Shown: in pieces, positions 1 to 8,136 of the stretch
Layout of the letters: every line of letters starts with the position of its first letter
How positions within the stretch are numbered: the stretch's first letter is position 1
DNA from: Pseudomonas monsensis
GTDB taxonomy: Bacteria; Pseudomonadota; Gammaproteobacteria; Pseudomonadales; Pseudomonadaceae
Reading direction: 5' to 3'
Length of the DNA: 64,000 bases
Assembly: GCF_014268495.2 (NCBI RefSeq)
Contig: NZ_CP077087.1
Span: forward strand, 2,111,501-2,175,500
Notes under the pieces: generated by a model
Databases searched by the model: none
What the model was told of the DNA's origin: nothing
Seen by the model: the letters and a program-made list of their open reading frames with translations, nothing else
Program-made: the position numbers and the translations under genes

Positions 1-266
1 GGCCGGCGCTGGAAAACGCGGCGGTGCATCTGGATGACGGTCGTTGCGACGGTGCGCAGAGTCTGGACGGGCAGGTGTTCGGCACCTATTTGCACGGTCT
101 GTTCGAATCGCCCCAAGCCTGTGCGGCGCTGTTGCGTTGGGCCGGTTTGAGCGATGTGCAGGAAGTGGATTACCACGGACTGCGCGAGCGCGATATCGAA
201 CGGCTGGCGGATCTGGTGGAAAAGCATCTGGATACCGGGCTATTGCGTCAGCTCTGTGGGATTTGA
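1..266 (+). CDS. cobQ: Cobyric acid synthase CobQ, C-terminal fragment
   Basis: Open from the window edge in frame 3 to the TGA at 264-266, so only about 87 C-terminal residues are present. The stretch GTYLHGLFESP is the C-terminal part of a class I glutamine amidotransferase domain, with the His that belongs to the Cys-His-Glu triad. CobQ amidates side chains of adenosylcobyrinic acid a,c-diamide with glutamine and ATP to give cobyric acid, in the cytoplasm. Identity rests on this motif plus the cobU-cobT-cobC-cobS genes directly downstream, the order I recall from other pseudomonads. The N-terminal ATP-binding domain lies outside the window. Confidence 0.85.
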   Translation, partial: PALENAAVHLDDGRCDGAQSLDGQVFGTYLHGLFESPQACAALLRWAGLSDVQEVDYHGLRERDIERLADLVEKHLDTGLLRQLCGI

Positions 267-283
267 GTGGCCTGTCCAGGCCC

Positions 284-385
284 CATCGCTGGCAAGCCAG
301 CTCCCACAGGGTTTGATGTCGGGTACATATTTTTGTGAACACCACTGAAACCTGCGGAAGCGGGCTTGCCCGCAATGAGGCCGGT
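284..385. repeat. REP-type palindromes between cobQ and cobU
   Basis: A REP core with the palindrome GCTGGCAAGCCAGC and the tail CTCCCACAGG is followed by a second palindrome GCGGGCTTGCCCGC near 361-374. These are the repetitive extragenic palindromes common in the P. fluorescens group. They separate cobQ from the cobU start, which may weaken operon read-through. Confidence 0.75.
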
Positions 386-415
386 GATCTCACTAAACCT
401 TTTCTGGATAAAAAA

Positions 416-937
416 ATGCTCCAACTGATCCTCGGCGGCGCCCGCTCCGGCAAAAGTCGCCTGGCGGAAAAACTCGCCAGCGACAGCCAGTTGCAGGTCA
501 CTTATATCGCCACCAGCCAACCGCTGGACGGCGAAATGAGCGACCGCGTCGCCCATCACCGCGCCCGCCGTCCTGTCGAATGGGCCCTGATCGAGGAGCC
601 GCTCGAACTGGCCCGCGTGCTGCGCGAGTCTGCCAGTGCCGAGCGCTGCCTGTTGGTCGATTGCCTGACTCTGTGGCTGACCAATCTGCTGATGCTCGAT
701 GACGCAGAGCGTCTGGCCGCTGAGCGTGAAGCCCTGCTGGACGGCCTGGCGTCATTGCCGGGGGAAATCATTTTTGTCAGCAACGAGACCGGAATGGGTG
801 TCGTGCCGCTGGGCGAATTGACTCGCCGCTACGTCGATGAAGCCGGTTGGCTGCATCAAGCTCTGGCTGAGCGCTGTCAGCGTGTCGTCCTGACCGTCGC
901 CGGCCTGCCCCTGACTCTGAAAGGACCTGCGTTATGA
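416..937 (+). CDS. cobU: Bifunctional adenosylcobinamide kinase/adenosylcobinamide-phosphate guanylyltransferase
   Basis: This 173-residue protein begins at the ATG at 416; the upstream extension of the frame to 335 runs through a REP and is unlikely to be translated. The N-terminus LILGGARSGKS is the P-loop of the CobU/CobP family, and VDCLTLWLTNLL is the conserved Walker B-like region. The enzyme phosphorylates adenosylcobinamide and then transfers GMP to give adenosyl-GDP-cobinamide, the activated corrinoid for nucleotide-loop assembly. Its stop overlaps the start of cobT by 4 bp (ATGA), indicating translational coupling. Length is normal for the family. It is called cobP in the older Pseudomonas nomenclature. 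Confidence 0.95.
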   Translation: MLQLILGGARSGKSRLAEKLASDSQLQVTYIATSQPLDGEMSDRVAHHRARRPVEWALIEEPLELARVLRESASAERCLLVDCLTLWLTNLLMLDDAERLAAEREALLDGLASLPGEIIFVSNETGMGVVPLGELTRRYVDEAGWLHQALAERCQRVVLTVAGLPLTLKGPAL

Positions 938-1989
938 CTCAAACCTGGTGGCTCAATCCGTGCAAACCGGTGAATGCCGAGGTTGTCGCCCAAGCGGCGG
1001 CGCGGCAACAGCAATTGACCAAGCCGGCCGGCTCCCTCGGTCGCCTGGAAACCGTGGCGGTGCAACTGGCGGGCCTGCAAGGGCAGGTCAAGCCGACGCT
1101 GGAGCAGATCTGGATCGCGATTTTTGCCGGCGATCACGGCGTGGTCGCCGAAGGGGTGTCTGCGTTCCCGCAGGAAGTCACCGGGCAGATGCTGCTCAAC
1201 TTCGTCAGTGGTGGCGCAGCGATCAGTGTGTTGGCGCGCCAACTCGGTGCGCAATTGGAGGTGGTGGACCTGGGCACCGTGACGCCGTCGTTGAACCTGC
1301 CGGGCGTGTTGCACCTGAATGTCGGTCCGGGCACGGCGAACTTCGTCAAGGGCGCGGCGATGACTCCAGCGCAGGGCGAACTCGCCTTGCAGGCCGGTCG
1401 CGATAGCGTGTTGCGGGCGAAAGCGGTGGGTGCGCAGCTGTTCATCGGCGGCGAAATGGGCATCGGCAACACCACCGCTGCCAGTGCGCTGGCCTGCGCC
1501 TTGCTCGATTGCCCGGTGGCCCACTTGACCGGTCCCGGTACCGGTTTGAATGCCGAAGGTGTCAGCCATAAGACCCAAGTCATCGAGCGCGCGTTGGCCC
1601 TGCACGCTGCGCAGCGTGGCGATGCGCTGCAAACCCTGTTCAACCTCGGCGGTTTCGAGATTGCGGCGCTGGTCGGTGCGTACCTGGCGGCAGCCCAGGA
1701 AGGCGTTGCAGTGTTGGTCGACGGCTTTATCTGCACCGTCGCCGCGCTGGTTGCCGTGCGTTTGAATCCCGCCTGCCGCGAATGGCTGCTGTTCGGTCAT
1801 CGTGGTGCCGAACCGGGCCATCGCCATGTGCTGGAAACCCTCGGCGCCGAACCGCTGCTGGAACTCGGCTTGCGTCTGGGCGAGGGTAGCGGGGCAGCGC
1901 TGGCGGTGCCGTTGTTGCGTCTGGCGTGCGACCTGCATGGACAGATGGCGACCTTCGCCGAGGCGGCGGTGGCGGATCGTCCGGCATGA
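934..1989 (+). CDS. cobT: Nicotinate-nucleotide--dimethylbenzimidazole phosphoribosyltransferase
   Basis: CobT (351 residues, normal length) makes alpha-ribazole phosphate from 5,6-dimethylbenzimidazole and nicotinate mononucleotide, supplying the lower ligand of cobalamin. Recognisable family segments are KPAGSLGRLE near residue 30, FAGDHGV near 66 and GEMGIGNTTAASAL near 173; the family's catalytic glutamate lies near the C-terminus (FGHRGAEPGH region precedes it). Start at 934 overlaps the cobU stop, and the stop overlaps the cobC ATG by 4 bp, so three genes are tightly coupled. Older Pseudomonas nomenclature calls it cobU, which can confuse. Confidence 0.96.
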   Translation: MTQTWWLNPCKPVNAEVVAQAAARQQQLTKPAGSLGRLETVAVQLAGLQGQVKPTLEQIWIAIFAGDHGVVAEGVSAFPQEVTGQMLLNFVSGGAAISVLARQLGAQLEVVDLGTVTPSLNLPGVLHLNVGPGTANFVKGAAMTPAQGELALQAGRDSVLRAKAVGAQLFIGGEMGIGNTTAASALACALLDCPVAHLTGPGTGLNAEGVSHKTQVIERALALHAAQRGDALQTLFNLGGFEIAALVGAYLAAAQEGVAVLVDGFICTVAALVAVRLNPACREWLLFGHRGAEPGHRHVLETLGAEPLLELGLRLGEGSGAALAVPLLRLACDLHGQMATFAEAAVADRPA

Positions 1990-2561
1990 CCTTGCGTCTG
2001 GATCTGCTGCGTCACGGTGAGACTGAACTGGGCGGTGGTTTGCGCGGCAGTCTCGATGATGCGCTGACCGAGCAAGGCTGGGCGCAGATGCGCGCGGCAG
2101 TGGTCGCTGGCGGGCCGTGGGATCGGCTGGTCAGCTCGCCGCTGCAGCGTTGTGCACGGTTCGCTGCAGCATTGGGTGAGCAACTGAATCTGCCGGTGCA
2201 ACTGGACAAGGATCTGCAGGAACTGCATTTCGGCGCCTGGGAAGGGCAAAGTGCCGCAGCGCTCATGGAGTCCGATGCCGAGGCGCTGGGGCTGTTCTGG
2301 GCGGACCCGTATGCGTTCACCCCGCCACAGGGTGAGGCGGTCAGCGATTTTGCGGCTCGCGTGCTCGGCGCGATTGCGCGCCTGCATCGGGCCCATGCTG
2401 GCGAGCGCGTCTTGCTGATCAGTCACGGCGGCGTGATGCGCCTGTTGCTGGCGCAGGCGCGGGGGCTGCCCCGTGAGCAGTTGCTGAGTGTCGAGGTCGC
2501 GCATGCATCAGTGTTTTCCCTGACGGTCGAAGCCAATGGTTCGCTCAAGGAAGGTCACTGA
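1986..2561 (+). CDS. cobC: Alpha-ribazole phosphatase (histidine phosphatase family)
   Basis: The 191-residue protein starts at the ATG at 1986, overlapping the cobT stop by 4 bp; a longer in-frame start at 1926 lies inside cobT and is not needed. The N-terminal LLRHGETE is the RHG motif of the phosphoglycerate mutase-like superfamily, with the phospho-accepting His, and LISHGGVMR near residue 143 supplies the second His. It dephosphorylates alpha-ribazole phosphate (or cobalamin phosphate) in the last steps of nucleotide-loop assembly. The assignment as CobC rather than a generic phosphatase depends on its place between cobT and cobS. Confidence 0.9.
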   Translation: MTLRLDLLRHGETELGGGLRGSLDDALTEQGWAQMRAAVVAGGPWDRLVSSPLQRCARFAAALGEQLNLPVQLDKDLQELHFGAWEGQSAAALMESDAEALGLFWADPYAFTPPQGEAVSDFAARVLGAIARLHRAHAGERVLLISHGGVMRLLLAQARGLPREQLLSVEVAHASVFSLTVEANGSLKEGH

Positions 2562-2562
2562 C

Positions 2563-3294
2563 ATGTTGCCACTGTGGATCGCTCTGCAATTTCTCAGCAG
2601 TCTGCCGATTCGTCTGCCGGGGATGCCGCAGCCGGAGCAGCTCGGCCGTTCGTTGCTGTGTTATCCGCTGGTGGGGTTGCTGTTCGGGGTGATGCTCTGG
2701 GGGTTGAACCTGGCGTTGGCCGGCGCACCATTGTTGTTGCATGCGGCGCTGTTGCTGACCGTGTGGGTGCTGCTCAGCGGCGCGCTGCATCTCGACGGAC
2801 TGGCCGACAGCGCTGACGCCTGGCTTGGTGGCTTCGGTGATCGGGAGCGCACCCTGACAATCATGAAGGATCCGCGCAGCGGGCCGATTGCGGTGGTCAC
2901 GCTGGTGTTGGTGTTGCTGCTCAAGTTTGCCGCATTGCTGGCGCTGATCGAGCAACAGCAGGGCGTATTGTTGCTCATCGTGCCGATGCTGGGGCGTGCG
3001 GCGCTGTTGGGGTTGTTTCTGACCACGCCGTATGTGCGGGCGGGAGGATTGGGGCAGGCGTTGGCCGATCATCTGCCGCGCAGGGCGGGATGGTGGGTGC
3101 TTGGCGCAAGTATGCTGGGCTCTTTGCTGATCGCCGGGGTTGAAGCGGTTGTTGCGCTGGTTGTTGCGTTCGGGATGTTTGTCTGGCTGCGGCAGGTGAT
3201 GATGCGGCGGTTGGGCGGGACTACGGGCGATACGGCGGGGGCGTTGCTGGAATTGCTGGAGATGGCGGTGCTGGTGGGGTTGGCGTTGGTCTGA
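2563..3294 (+). CDS. cobS: Adenosylcobinamide-GDP ribazoletransferase (cobalamin synthase)
   Basis: CobS joins adenosyl-GDP-cobinamide and alpha-ribazole(-phosphate) to finish adenosylcobalamin. The 243-residue protein is a polytopic inner-membrane enzyme of normal length, rich in Leu, Val and Ala helices. The segment LHLDGLADSADAWLGG near residues 79-94 is the conserved Asp-rich motif, followed by the family's KDPRSGPIAV. Start at 2563 is 1 bp after the cobC stop and has AAGG before it; the frame also opens at 2536 inside cobC but that adds a non-conserved leader. It is the last gene of the operon; no strong terminator hairpin is visible before 3480. Confidence 0.95.
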   Translation: MLPLWIALQFLSSLPIRLPGMPQPEQLGRSLLCYPLVGLLFGVMLWGLNLALAGAPLLLHAALLLTVWVLLSGALHLDGLADSADAWLGGFGDRERTLTIMKDPRSGPIAVVTLVLVLLLKFAALLALIEQQQGVLLLIVPMLGRAALLGLFLTTPYVRAGGLGQALADHLPRRAGWWVLGASMLGSLLIAGVEAVVALVVAFGMFVWLRQVMMRRLGGTTGDTAGALLELLEMAVLVGLALV

Positions 3295-3315
3295 CCGGTT
3301 TATGGTGAATGTTAT

Positions 3316-3340
3316 GGCCTCTTCGCTGGCAAGCCAGTGC
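3316..3340. repeat. Single REP half-element
   Basis: A TCGCTGGCAAGCCAG core lies between cobS and the marR-type gene, without the usual inverted partner close by. The remainder of the 192-bp spacer carries no gene. Confidence 0.6.
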
Positions 3341-3467
3341 CCTCAGGTATTGAGGGCGTTTACAGATTTTGTGACGACTTGCAAAAACTGTGGGACCAGC
3401 GATGGCGGTGGGGCAGACGCCACAAATCTTATTGATAAACTCATGTGTAACTTGATTTAACACAGTC

Positions 3468-3483
3468 GCGGGTATATACACGC
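3468..3483. promoter_or_regulatory. Palindromic operator upstream of the MarR gene
   Basis: GCGGGTATATACACGC ends 3 bp before the MarR start codon and matches, except one base, the perfect palindrome GCGGGTATATACCCGC found before the next gene (3913-3928). The repeat at both starts suggests that the MarR protein binds both. Here it overlaps the position where a ribosome-binding site would be. Confidence 0.7.
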
Positions 3484-3486
3484 ATC

Positions 3487-3891
3487 ATGCTTCCTTCTCA
3501 GTGTTTGTGCACCAACCTGCGTCGCGCCGCGCGTGGCGTCAGCAGGCATTACGACGGCGCCCTCGACGGCTTCGGGATCAACGTTGCCCAGTATTCTTTG
3601 CTGTGTAACCTGCAGCGTCTGGATCAGCCGAGCATCTCGGAACTGGCCGAAGCCATGGGTCTGGATCGCAGCACCCTGGGCCGCAATCTGCGGGTGCTGG
3701 AAGGCGACGGTCTGGTGGCGCTGGCCGAGGGCGAAGACATGCGCAACCGCATCGTCCGGCTCACCGAAACCGGCGCGCAACGTCTGGCTGCTGCACTGCC
3801 AGCCTGGGAAGCGGCGCAGCAACGGTTGATTGACCGTCTGGGTGCCGAGAAGCGTGAAACCTTGCTGAAATTGCTGGACGAACTGGCCTGA
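3487..3891 (+). CDS. MarR-family transcriptional regulator
   Basis: A 134-residue winged-helix protein. The segment ISELAEAMGLDRSTLGRNLRVLE around residues 50-72 is the recognition helix region, and MRNRIVRLTETG the wing. Two cysteines close to the N-terminus (CLCTNL) are of the kind that MarR relatives use for redox or thiol sensing, but nothing here shows this directly. It probably represses itself and the MFS gene 52 bp downstream through the two palindromes. No Shine-Dalgarno is evident, so the mRNA may be leaderless or poorly translated. I recall the same MarR-MFS pair beside the cobalamin genes in P. aeruginosa. Confidence 0.88.
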   Translation: MLPSQCLCTNLRRAARGVSRHYDGALDGFGINVAQYSLLCNLQRLDQPSISELAEAMGLDRSTLGRNLRVLEGDGLVALAEGEDMRNRIVRLTETGAQRLAAALPAWEAAQQRLIDRLGAEKRETLLKLLDELA

Positions 3892-3912
3892 TGCCGGTTT
3901 TTTCGGGTTCAA

Positions 3913-3928
3913 GCGGGTATATACCCGC
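3913..3928. promoter_or_regulatory. Perfect palindromic operator upstream of the MFS gene
   Basis: GCGGGTATATACCCGC is a perfect 16-bp palindrome, 15 bp before the ATG of the transporter and followed by a GGAG ribosome-binding site. Its near-copy sits in front of the adjacent MarR gene, which makes that regulator the likely ligand. The central TATATA could also be part of a -10 element. Confidence 0.75.
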
Positions 3929-3943
3929 GACTGGAGAATAACA

Positions 3944-5152
3944 ATGACGACGATGTGGCGTACGTGCGGTTGGGTGTTGCTGGGGAGTGCGCTGATTCTG
4001 GCGTTGTCATTGGGCGTGCGACACGGCTTCGGGTTGTTTCTGTCACCGATGAGCGCGCAGTTCGGCTGGGGGCGCGAAGTGTTTGCCTTCGCCATTGCCT
4101 TGCAGAATCTGATCTGGGGTCTGGCGCAGCCGTTTACCGGCGCGTTGGCCGATCGTTTCGGTGCGGCGAAAGTGGTGCTGATCGGCGGCGTGCTCTACGC
4201 CTTGGGCCTGGTATGCATGGGGTTGTCCGATTCGGCGTTGACCCTGTCCTTGAGTGCCGGTCTGTTGATCGGCATCGGTCTGTCCGGCACTTCGTTCTCG
4301 GTGATCCTCGGTGTGGTCGGCCGTGCCGTACCGCCGGAAAAACGCAGCATGGGCATGGGCATCGCCAGTGCGGCGGGGTCCTTTGGCCAGTTTGCCATGT
4401 TACCGGGCACGCTCGGCCTGATCGGCTGGCTCGGCTGGTCGGCGGCGTTGCTGGTACTCGGTCTGCTGGTGGCGCTGATCGTGCCGCTGGTGAGCATGCT
4501 CAAGGACAAGCCGCTGCCAGTGTCGGGGCATGAACAGACCCTGTCCGAAGCGTTGCGCGAAGCCTGTTCGCATTCCGGTTTCTGGCTGCTGGCGTTCGGG
4601 TTTTTCGTCTGCGGTTTTCAAGTGGTGTTCATTGGTGTGCACCTGCCGGCGTATCTGGTCGATCAACATTTGCCGGCCACCGTTGGCACGACTGTGCTGG
4701 CGCTGATCGGTCTGTTCAATATCTTCGGCACGTATACGGCCGGGTGGCTGGGCGGGCGCATGTCCAAGCCGCGTCTGCTCACTGCTCTGTATTTGTTGCG
4801 TGCGGTGGTGATCGTGCTGTTCCTCTGGCTGCCGGTGACGACCACCTCGGCCTATCTGTTCGGTATGGCCATGGGCTTCCTGTGGCTGTCGACCGTACCG
4901 TTGACCAACGGTACGGTGGCGACCTTGTTCGGTGTGCGCAATCTGTCCATGCTTGGCGGCATCGTGTTCCTGTTCCACCAGCTCGGCTCGTTTCTGGGCG
5001 GCTGGCTGGGCGGGGTGGTCTATGACCGTACCGGGAGTTATGACTTGATCTGGCAAGTGGCAATTCTTCTGAGCCTGTTGGCCGCCGCGTTGAACTGGCC
5101 GGTGCGCGAGCGACCTGTCGCGCGTCTGCAACCCCGTGCGCACGCCGCATGA
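3944..5152 (+). CDS. MFS transporter
   Basis: A 402-residue inner-membrane protein with about 12 predicted helices. The loop QPFTGALADRFGAAKVV is the MFS signature between helices 2 and 3. General form fits the MFS group that includes CynX/NimT and oxalate/formate-type carriers, but no substrate can be read from the sequence. ATG at 3944 has a GGAG site 7 bp upstream. The upstream palindrome and MarR neighbour suggest inducible efflux or uptake. Its TGA overlaps the ATG of the 40-residue membrane protein by 4 bp. Confidence 0.9.
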   Translation: MTTMWRTCGWVLLGSALILALSLGVRHGFGLFLSPMSAQFGWGREVFAFAIALQNLIWGLAQPFTGALADRFGAAKVVLIGGVLYALGLVCMGLSDSALTLSLSAGLLIGIGLSGTSFSVILGVVGRAVPPEKRSMGMGIASAAGSFGQFAMLPGTLGLIGWLGWSAALLVLGLLVALIVPLVSMLKDKPLPVSGHEQTLSEALREACSHSGFWLLAFGFFVCGFQVVFIGVHLPAYLVDQHLPATVGTTVLALIGLFNIFGTYTAGWLGGRMSKPRLLTALYLLRAVVIVLFLWLPVTTTSAYLFGMAMGFLWLSTVPLTNGTVATLFGVRNLSMLGGIVFLFHQLGSFLGGWLGGVVYDRTGSYDLIWQVAILLSLLAAALNWPVRERPVARLQPRAHAA

Positions 5153-5271
5153 GCCGACTCTGGCCGCGTTTCGTCTTCGCTGCCCTCGGCGCTGCTCTGC
5201 TGGCGTTGGTGTGGTGGGGCTGGCATCAGGGCGGCCTGGCCTTGATGCAGTTGGGCATGAGCATTTGCTAG
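5149..5271 (+). CDS. Small single-pass membrane protein, 40 residues
   Basis: ATG at 5149 overlaps the MFS stop (ATGA) and the frame runs to TAG at 5269-5271. The protein begins MSRLWPRFVF and has one hydrophobic helix of about 18 residues (FAALGAALLALVWWGWH), then a short polar tail ending in Cys. The coupling to the transporter suggests an accessory or stability subunit, as small membrane proteins often do for transporters. It belongs to no family that I can name. It is easily missed because of its size. Confidence 0.6.
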   Translation: MSRLWPRFVFAALGAALLALVWWGWHQGGLALMQLGMSIC

Positions 5272-5325
5272 AACGGGGCGTGGCGAGTAACGTCGAAGCC
5301 TGATGACTGCTTAAGGATGCTCGAC

Positions 5326-5886
5326 ATGCTGATGCGCTGGTGTGCTGTTCCTGCGTTGCTGATGGCGTTGACTGGCCTGGCCCAGGCCGCTGACTGTCCC
5401 GATCTGCTGCAAGGTTCGCTGCCCAAATTGCGGGCCAAGGAGTCCATCGACCTGTGCCAGCAGTACGCCGATAAACCGCTGGTGGTGATCAACACTGCCA
5501 GCTTCTGCGGTTTTGCCCCGCAGTTCGAAGGCCTGGAGGCGCTCAATCAGCGCTACAAGGCACAAGGGCTGCAAATGCTCGGGGTTCCTTCAAATGACTT
5601 CAAGCAAGAGTCCAAGGACAGCGCAGAGACCGCCAAGGTCTGCTACGCCAACTACGGCGTGACCTTCGCCATGACCGAGCCTCAAAAAGTCCGGGGGGAT
5701 GACGCTACGCATCTGTTTCAGGTACTCGCTGCGCAGAGTAGCGCGCCGAAGTGGAACTTCTACAAATACGTGGTCGATCGCCAAGGCAAGGTGATCGCCA
5801 GTTTTTCAAGCCTGACCAAGCCGGATGATCCGGAGTTTATTGCGGCGATCGAAAAGGCCATCGCTTCGAAACCGCTGAAGCCCTGA
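5326..5886 (+). CDS. Periplasmic glutathione peroxidase-family protein
   Basis: A 186-residue protein. The start at 5326 is chosen because AAGGA lies 8 bp upstream; an ATG at 5317 overlaps that site. The N-terminus is a signal peptide ending AQAADC. VINTASFCGFAPQFEGLE around residue 50 carries the catalytic Cys in place of selenocysteine, PSNDF and WNFYKYVVD give the other conserved residues (Trp, Asn), so it should reduce peroxides, in practice probably with thioredoxin-like donors. Export to the periplasm is unusual for cytosolic BtuE-type enzymes but known among pseudomonads. It shares a convergent terminator with the FadL-type gene. Confidence 0.9.
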   Translation: MLMRWCAVPALLMALTGLAQAADCPDLLQGSLPKLRAKESIDLCQQYADKPLVVINTASFCGFAPQFEGLEALNQRYKAQGLQMLGVPSNDFKQESKDSAETAKVCYANYGVTFAMTEPQKVRGDDATHLFQVLAAQSSAPKWNFYKYVVDRQGKVIASFSSLTKPDDPEFIAAIEKAIASKPLKP

Positions 5887-5942
5887 TGCGTTGAGTGCTT
5901 TGGTGGGAGCCTTGTGTATTTCAGCAGGAGTCTCAAGTCATT

Positions 5943-5983
5943 AAAAAAGCCCCGCCTCTGTACAAGAGAGCGGGGCTTTTTAG
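5943..5983. terminator. Bidirectional intrinsic terminator
   Basis: AAAAAAGCCCCGC and GCGGGGCTTTTT flank a CTCT...AGAG inner stem, giving a long GC hairpin with a T-run on both strands. It lies between the convergent peroxidase and FadL-type genes and serves both. Confidence 0.9.
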
Positions 5984-6013
5984 TGGGCGAGGGGTTAACC
6001 CCGCCCGGCAGCA

Positions 6014-7285
6014 TCAGAAGCGGTAGGTCGCGCCGACACCGAAACCGTTTGCCGAGTTTTCATACTTGGCGTCGTAGGTCTGGCCACGTGCGTTTTCGTT
6101 GCGGATCTTGACCGACTCTTCCTTCAGGTACGAGTAAGCGACGTCGATGGTCAGGTCTTCGGTCGGGCTCCAGCCAGCGCCGATGCTGAAGATGGTCCGG
6201 TCACCCGTCGGGATGCGTGGCGAACGGTCGACGTTGTTGGTCGGCGACTGGTCGAAGGTCAGGCCGGTACGCAGTACCCATTCCTTGTTCAACTGGTACG
6301 ACGTACCCACGGCGTAAGCCCAGGAATCGTGCCAGTTCTGGTCTTCGGTGATCTCGCCAAACTGACCGGCCAGCAGCGGTTGTACACCGGAGTTCTTGAC
6401 GGTGATTTTTTCCAGCTGGCTCCAGCGGGTCCAGGTCGAACCGGCGTAGACGTTCCAGCGTTCGTTGATCGCCTGGGTGACCGAGAAGTCGATGGATTCA
6501 GGCGTGGTGATCTTCAGCGAAGCGTCGTACTTCTGGTTGGCGCCCAGGCCGACTGCGCCGAGCAGGCCATAGTTGACCTTGGTGTCGCCTTTGAGCTTGT
6601 AGTCGACTTTCGAGTGGTACGTCAGACCCAGGCGCGTGGTGTCGGTGGCTTGCACCAGTACGCCGACGTTGTAGCCCAGCGCGGTGTCGTCACCCTTGAT
6701 CTTGACCTTGCCGTCCGGCGCAGCCTGAGTGATCGACAGGTTGGATTCCAGTGTGCCGTCGATGCGGTTGATGGTCGGACCGAAACCTACCGACACCACG
6801 TCGTTGAACTTGTAGCTGACAGTCGGCTGGAAGGTGATGACCTGTACTTCGGACTTGCTGCCGAAGTAGCGGCCGGCAAAGCCTTTTTCGTAGTCGGTAA
6901 TCAGGCCGAACGGCACGTAAACGCCGAGGCCGAATGCCCAATGCTCATCAATCGGTTTGACGTAGAAGCCCATAGGTACAGAGGTGAAGGGCACCATGTC
7001 GCCTTTGTTGCTGCCACCGTTAGGGCTGGAGCTGGCGTCGCTGATATCGGTTTTGGCATCGAGGAATGCAACACCGCCCGTGACTTGTTCGCGCGTGAGG
7101 CGCGACATACCGGCAGGGTTGCCATAAACAGTGCTTGCGTCGTCGGCAGAAGAGGATCGCCCAGCGTAACCGGTGCCCATCCCGCTGATACTGTGTTCGT
7201 TGATGGCAAAGCCAGCTGCGAAGATCTGGGTGGATGCCATGGTAACGGCGAGGCTAAGGGTGGTTTTGAGCATGACTTTTTTCAT
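6014..7285 (-). CDS. OmpP1/FadL-family outer-membrane transporter
   Basis: A 423-residue protein with a signal peptide ending near Phe-Ala-Ala-Gly-Phe. The mature N-terminus contains SGMGTGYAGR and YGNPAGM, hallmarks of the FadL family, in which the N-terminal hatch plugs a 14-strand barrel; the C-terminus ends in the aromatic YRF needed for outer-membrane insertion. It should move long-chain fatty acids or other hydrophobic compounds. The syntenic P. aeruginosa gene, as I recall, is ExFadLO (PA1288), reported to export oxygenated oleic acid, so direction of transport is open. ATG at 7285 has CAGGAG upstream. Confidence 0.92.
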   Translation of the reverse strand: MKKVMLKTTLSLAVTMASTQIFAAGFAINEHSISGMGTGYAGRSSSADDASTVYGNPAGMSRLTREQVTGGVAFLDAKTDISDASSSPNGGSNKGDMVPFTSVPMGFYVKPIDEHWAFGLGVYVPFGLITDYEKGFAGRYFGSKSEVQVITFQPTVSYKFNDVVSVGFGPTINRIDGTLESNLSITQAAPDGKVKIKGDDTALGYNVGVLVQATDTTRLGLTYHSKVDYKLKGDTKVNYGLLGAVGLGANQKYDASLKITTPESIDFSVTQAINERWNVYAGSTWTRWSQLEKITVKNSGVQPLLAGQFGEITEDQNWHDSWAYAVGTSYQLNKEWVLRTGLTFDQSPTNNVDRSPRIPTGDRTIFSIGAGWSPTEDLTIDVAYSYLKEESVKIRNENARGQTYDAKYENSANGFGVGATYRF

Positions 7286-7431
7286 TATTAGAACTCCTGG
7301 TGATCACCGGGGCGAAAATTACCAACATTTTCGTCCCAGCGCTATAGTCCGTATGCCTTGAGTTAGAGCGGTTTTGTAGGACAATCCGACCAAATTCGCT
7401 ACCTGATGAGCGATCTTGCAAAGCGGACGGT

Positions 7432-7914
7432 TTAACAGGCGACCTGATTCAGCGGTGAAACACAGGTCTGCCAGGCGTAAGTGAAATCACGCAGACGTCC
7501 CTGCGGCTGAAAGGTCTGACGCCAGATGCGCGCCATTCCCAGCAAGTCGTTCGGGTCGGGGAGGGTGGGGTTTTGTTCTTCGACCAGCAGCCAGGCAATG
7601 GCAGTGGCGTAACGCAGATTAACGGTCAATTCCAGGTGCGGGCCGCTGAGGAAAGCATGCTGGCTGGCGAGGCCGCGCACCAGGCTGGCGCGCTCCGGGT
7701 CGAGGGCCAGATAGTCATCCCAAAGGGCCTGATGGCGATGCTCGGCAATACGGTAGAGGCCGTGGCCACGGCGGTCATGCAGGGCGGATCCGAGGGCGGA
7801 CTGGCTGGCGGCGATGCCCAGCAGCAGGGATTCGGCGGTTGCGCAGTGGCGTCCCAGGTAGATCAATGTAGGACGGATCACATAGCGGCACAGTTCGCTG
7901 GCAGCGATACCCAT
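7432..7914 (-). CDS. Conserved hypothetical protein, 160 residues
   Basis: I do not recognise a functional family. The protein starts MGIAASELCRYV, is mostly alpha-helical by composition, has no signal peptide and no membrane segment, and contains conserved-looking segments ALWDDYLALDPERA and WRQTFQPQGRLRDF. Codon use matches its neighbours. A protein of this size next to the FadL-type gene is what I remember from P. aeruginosa (PA1289 position). It reads in the same direction as the FadL gene but 146 bp separate them, so co-transcription is uncertain. Confidence 0.7.
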   Translation of the reverse strand: MGIAASELCRYVIRPTLIYLGRHCATAESLLLGIAASQSALGSALHDRRGHGLYRIAEHRHQALWDDYLALDPERASLVRGLASQHAFLSGPHLELTVNLRYATAIAWLLVEEQNPTLPDPNDLLGMARIWRQTFQPQGRLRDFTYAWQTCVSPLNQVAC

Positions 7915-8136
7915 AAAACCCTCGGATCTTGTAATGGTTCGGCGAGTCCTGAAGGGGGCCTTGGCAGCGGTGGATCGACTCAGGCTCGCCGCAAGCGGAT
8001 CAAGCCGCTTGAGTTGAAGTGTAGTGTCATATTCGCGATGTAAAGGTCTGTTTTTAAAATATTTCCGGCTTCGAGTTATAACCGTTATATCCGAAGGTGC
8101 TTAGGCGCGACGGGCAAAAACTGAAATATCAGGCAA

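Noticed and set aside
416..937. Cobalamin riboswitch before cobU
   Set aside because: The spacer is only 150 bp and filled by REP sequence; no B12-box-like segment was seen.
877..1938. 353-codon open frame antisense to cobT
   Set aside because: High-GC third positions of cobT create long antisense frames; the product is Gln/Arg/His-rich with no domain.
2536..2562. Upstream start for cobS within cobC
   Set aside because: The extra nine residues are not family-like and the ATG at 2563 has its own AAGG site.
7573..8043. 156-codon plus-strand frame over the 160-residue hypothetical gene
   Set aside because: Antisense shadow; the minus-strand gene has better composition and remembered synteny.
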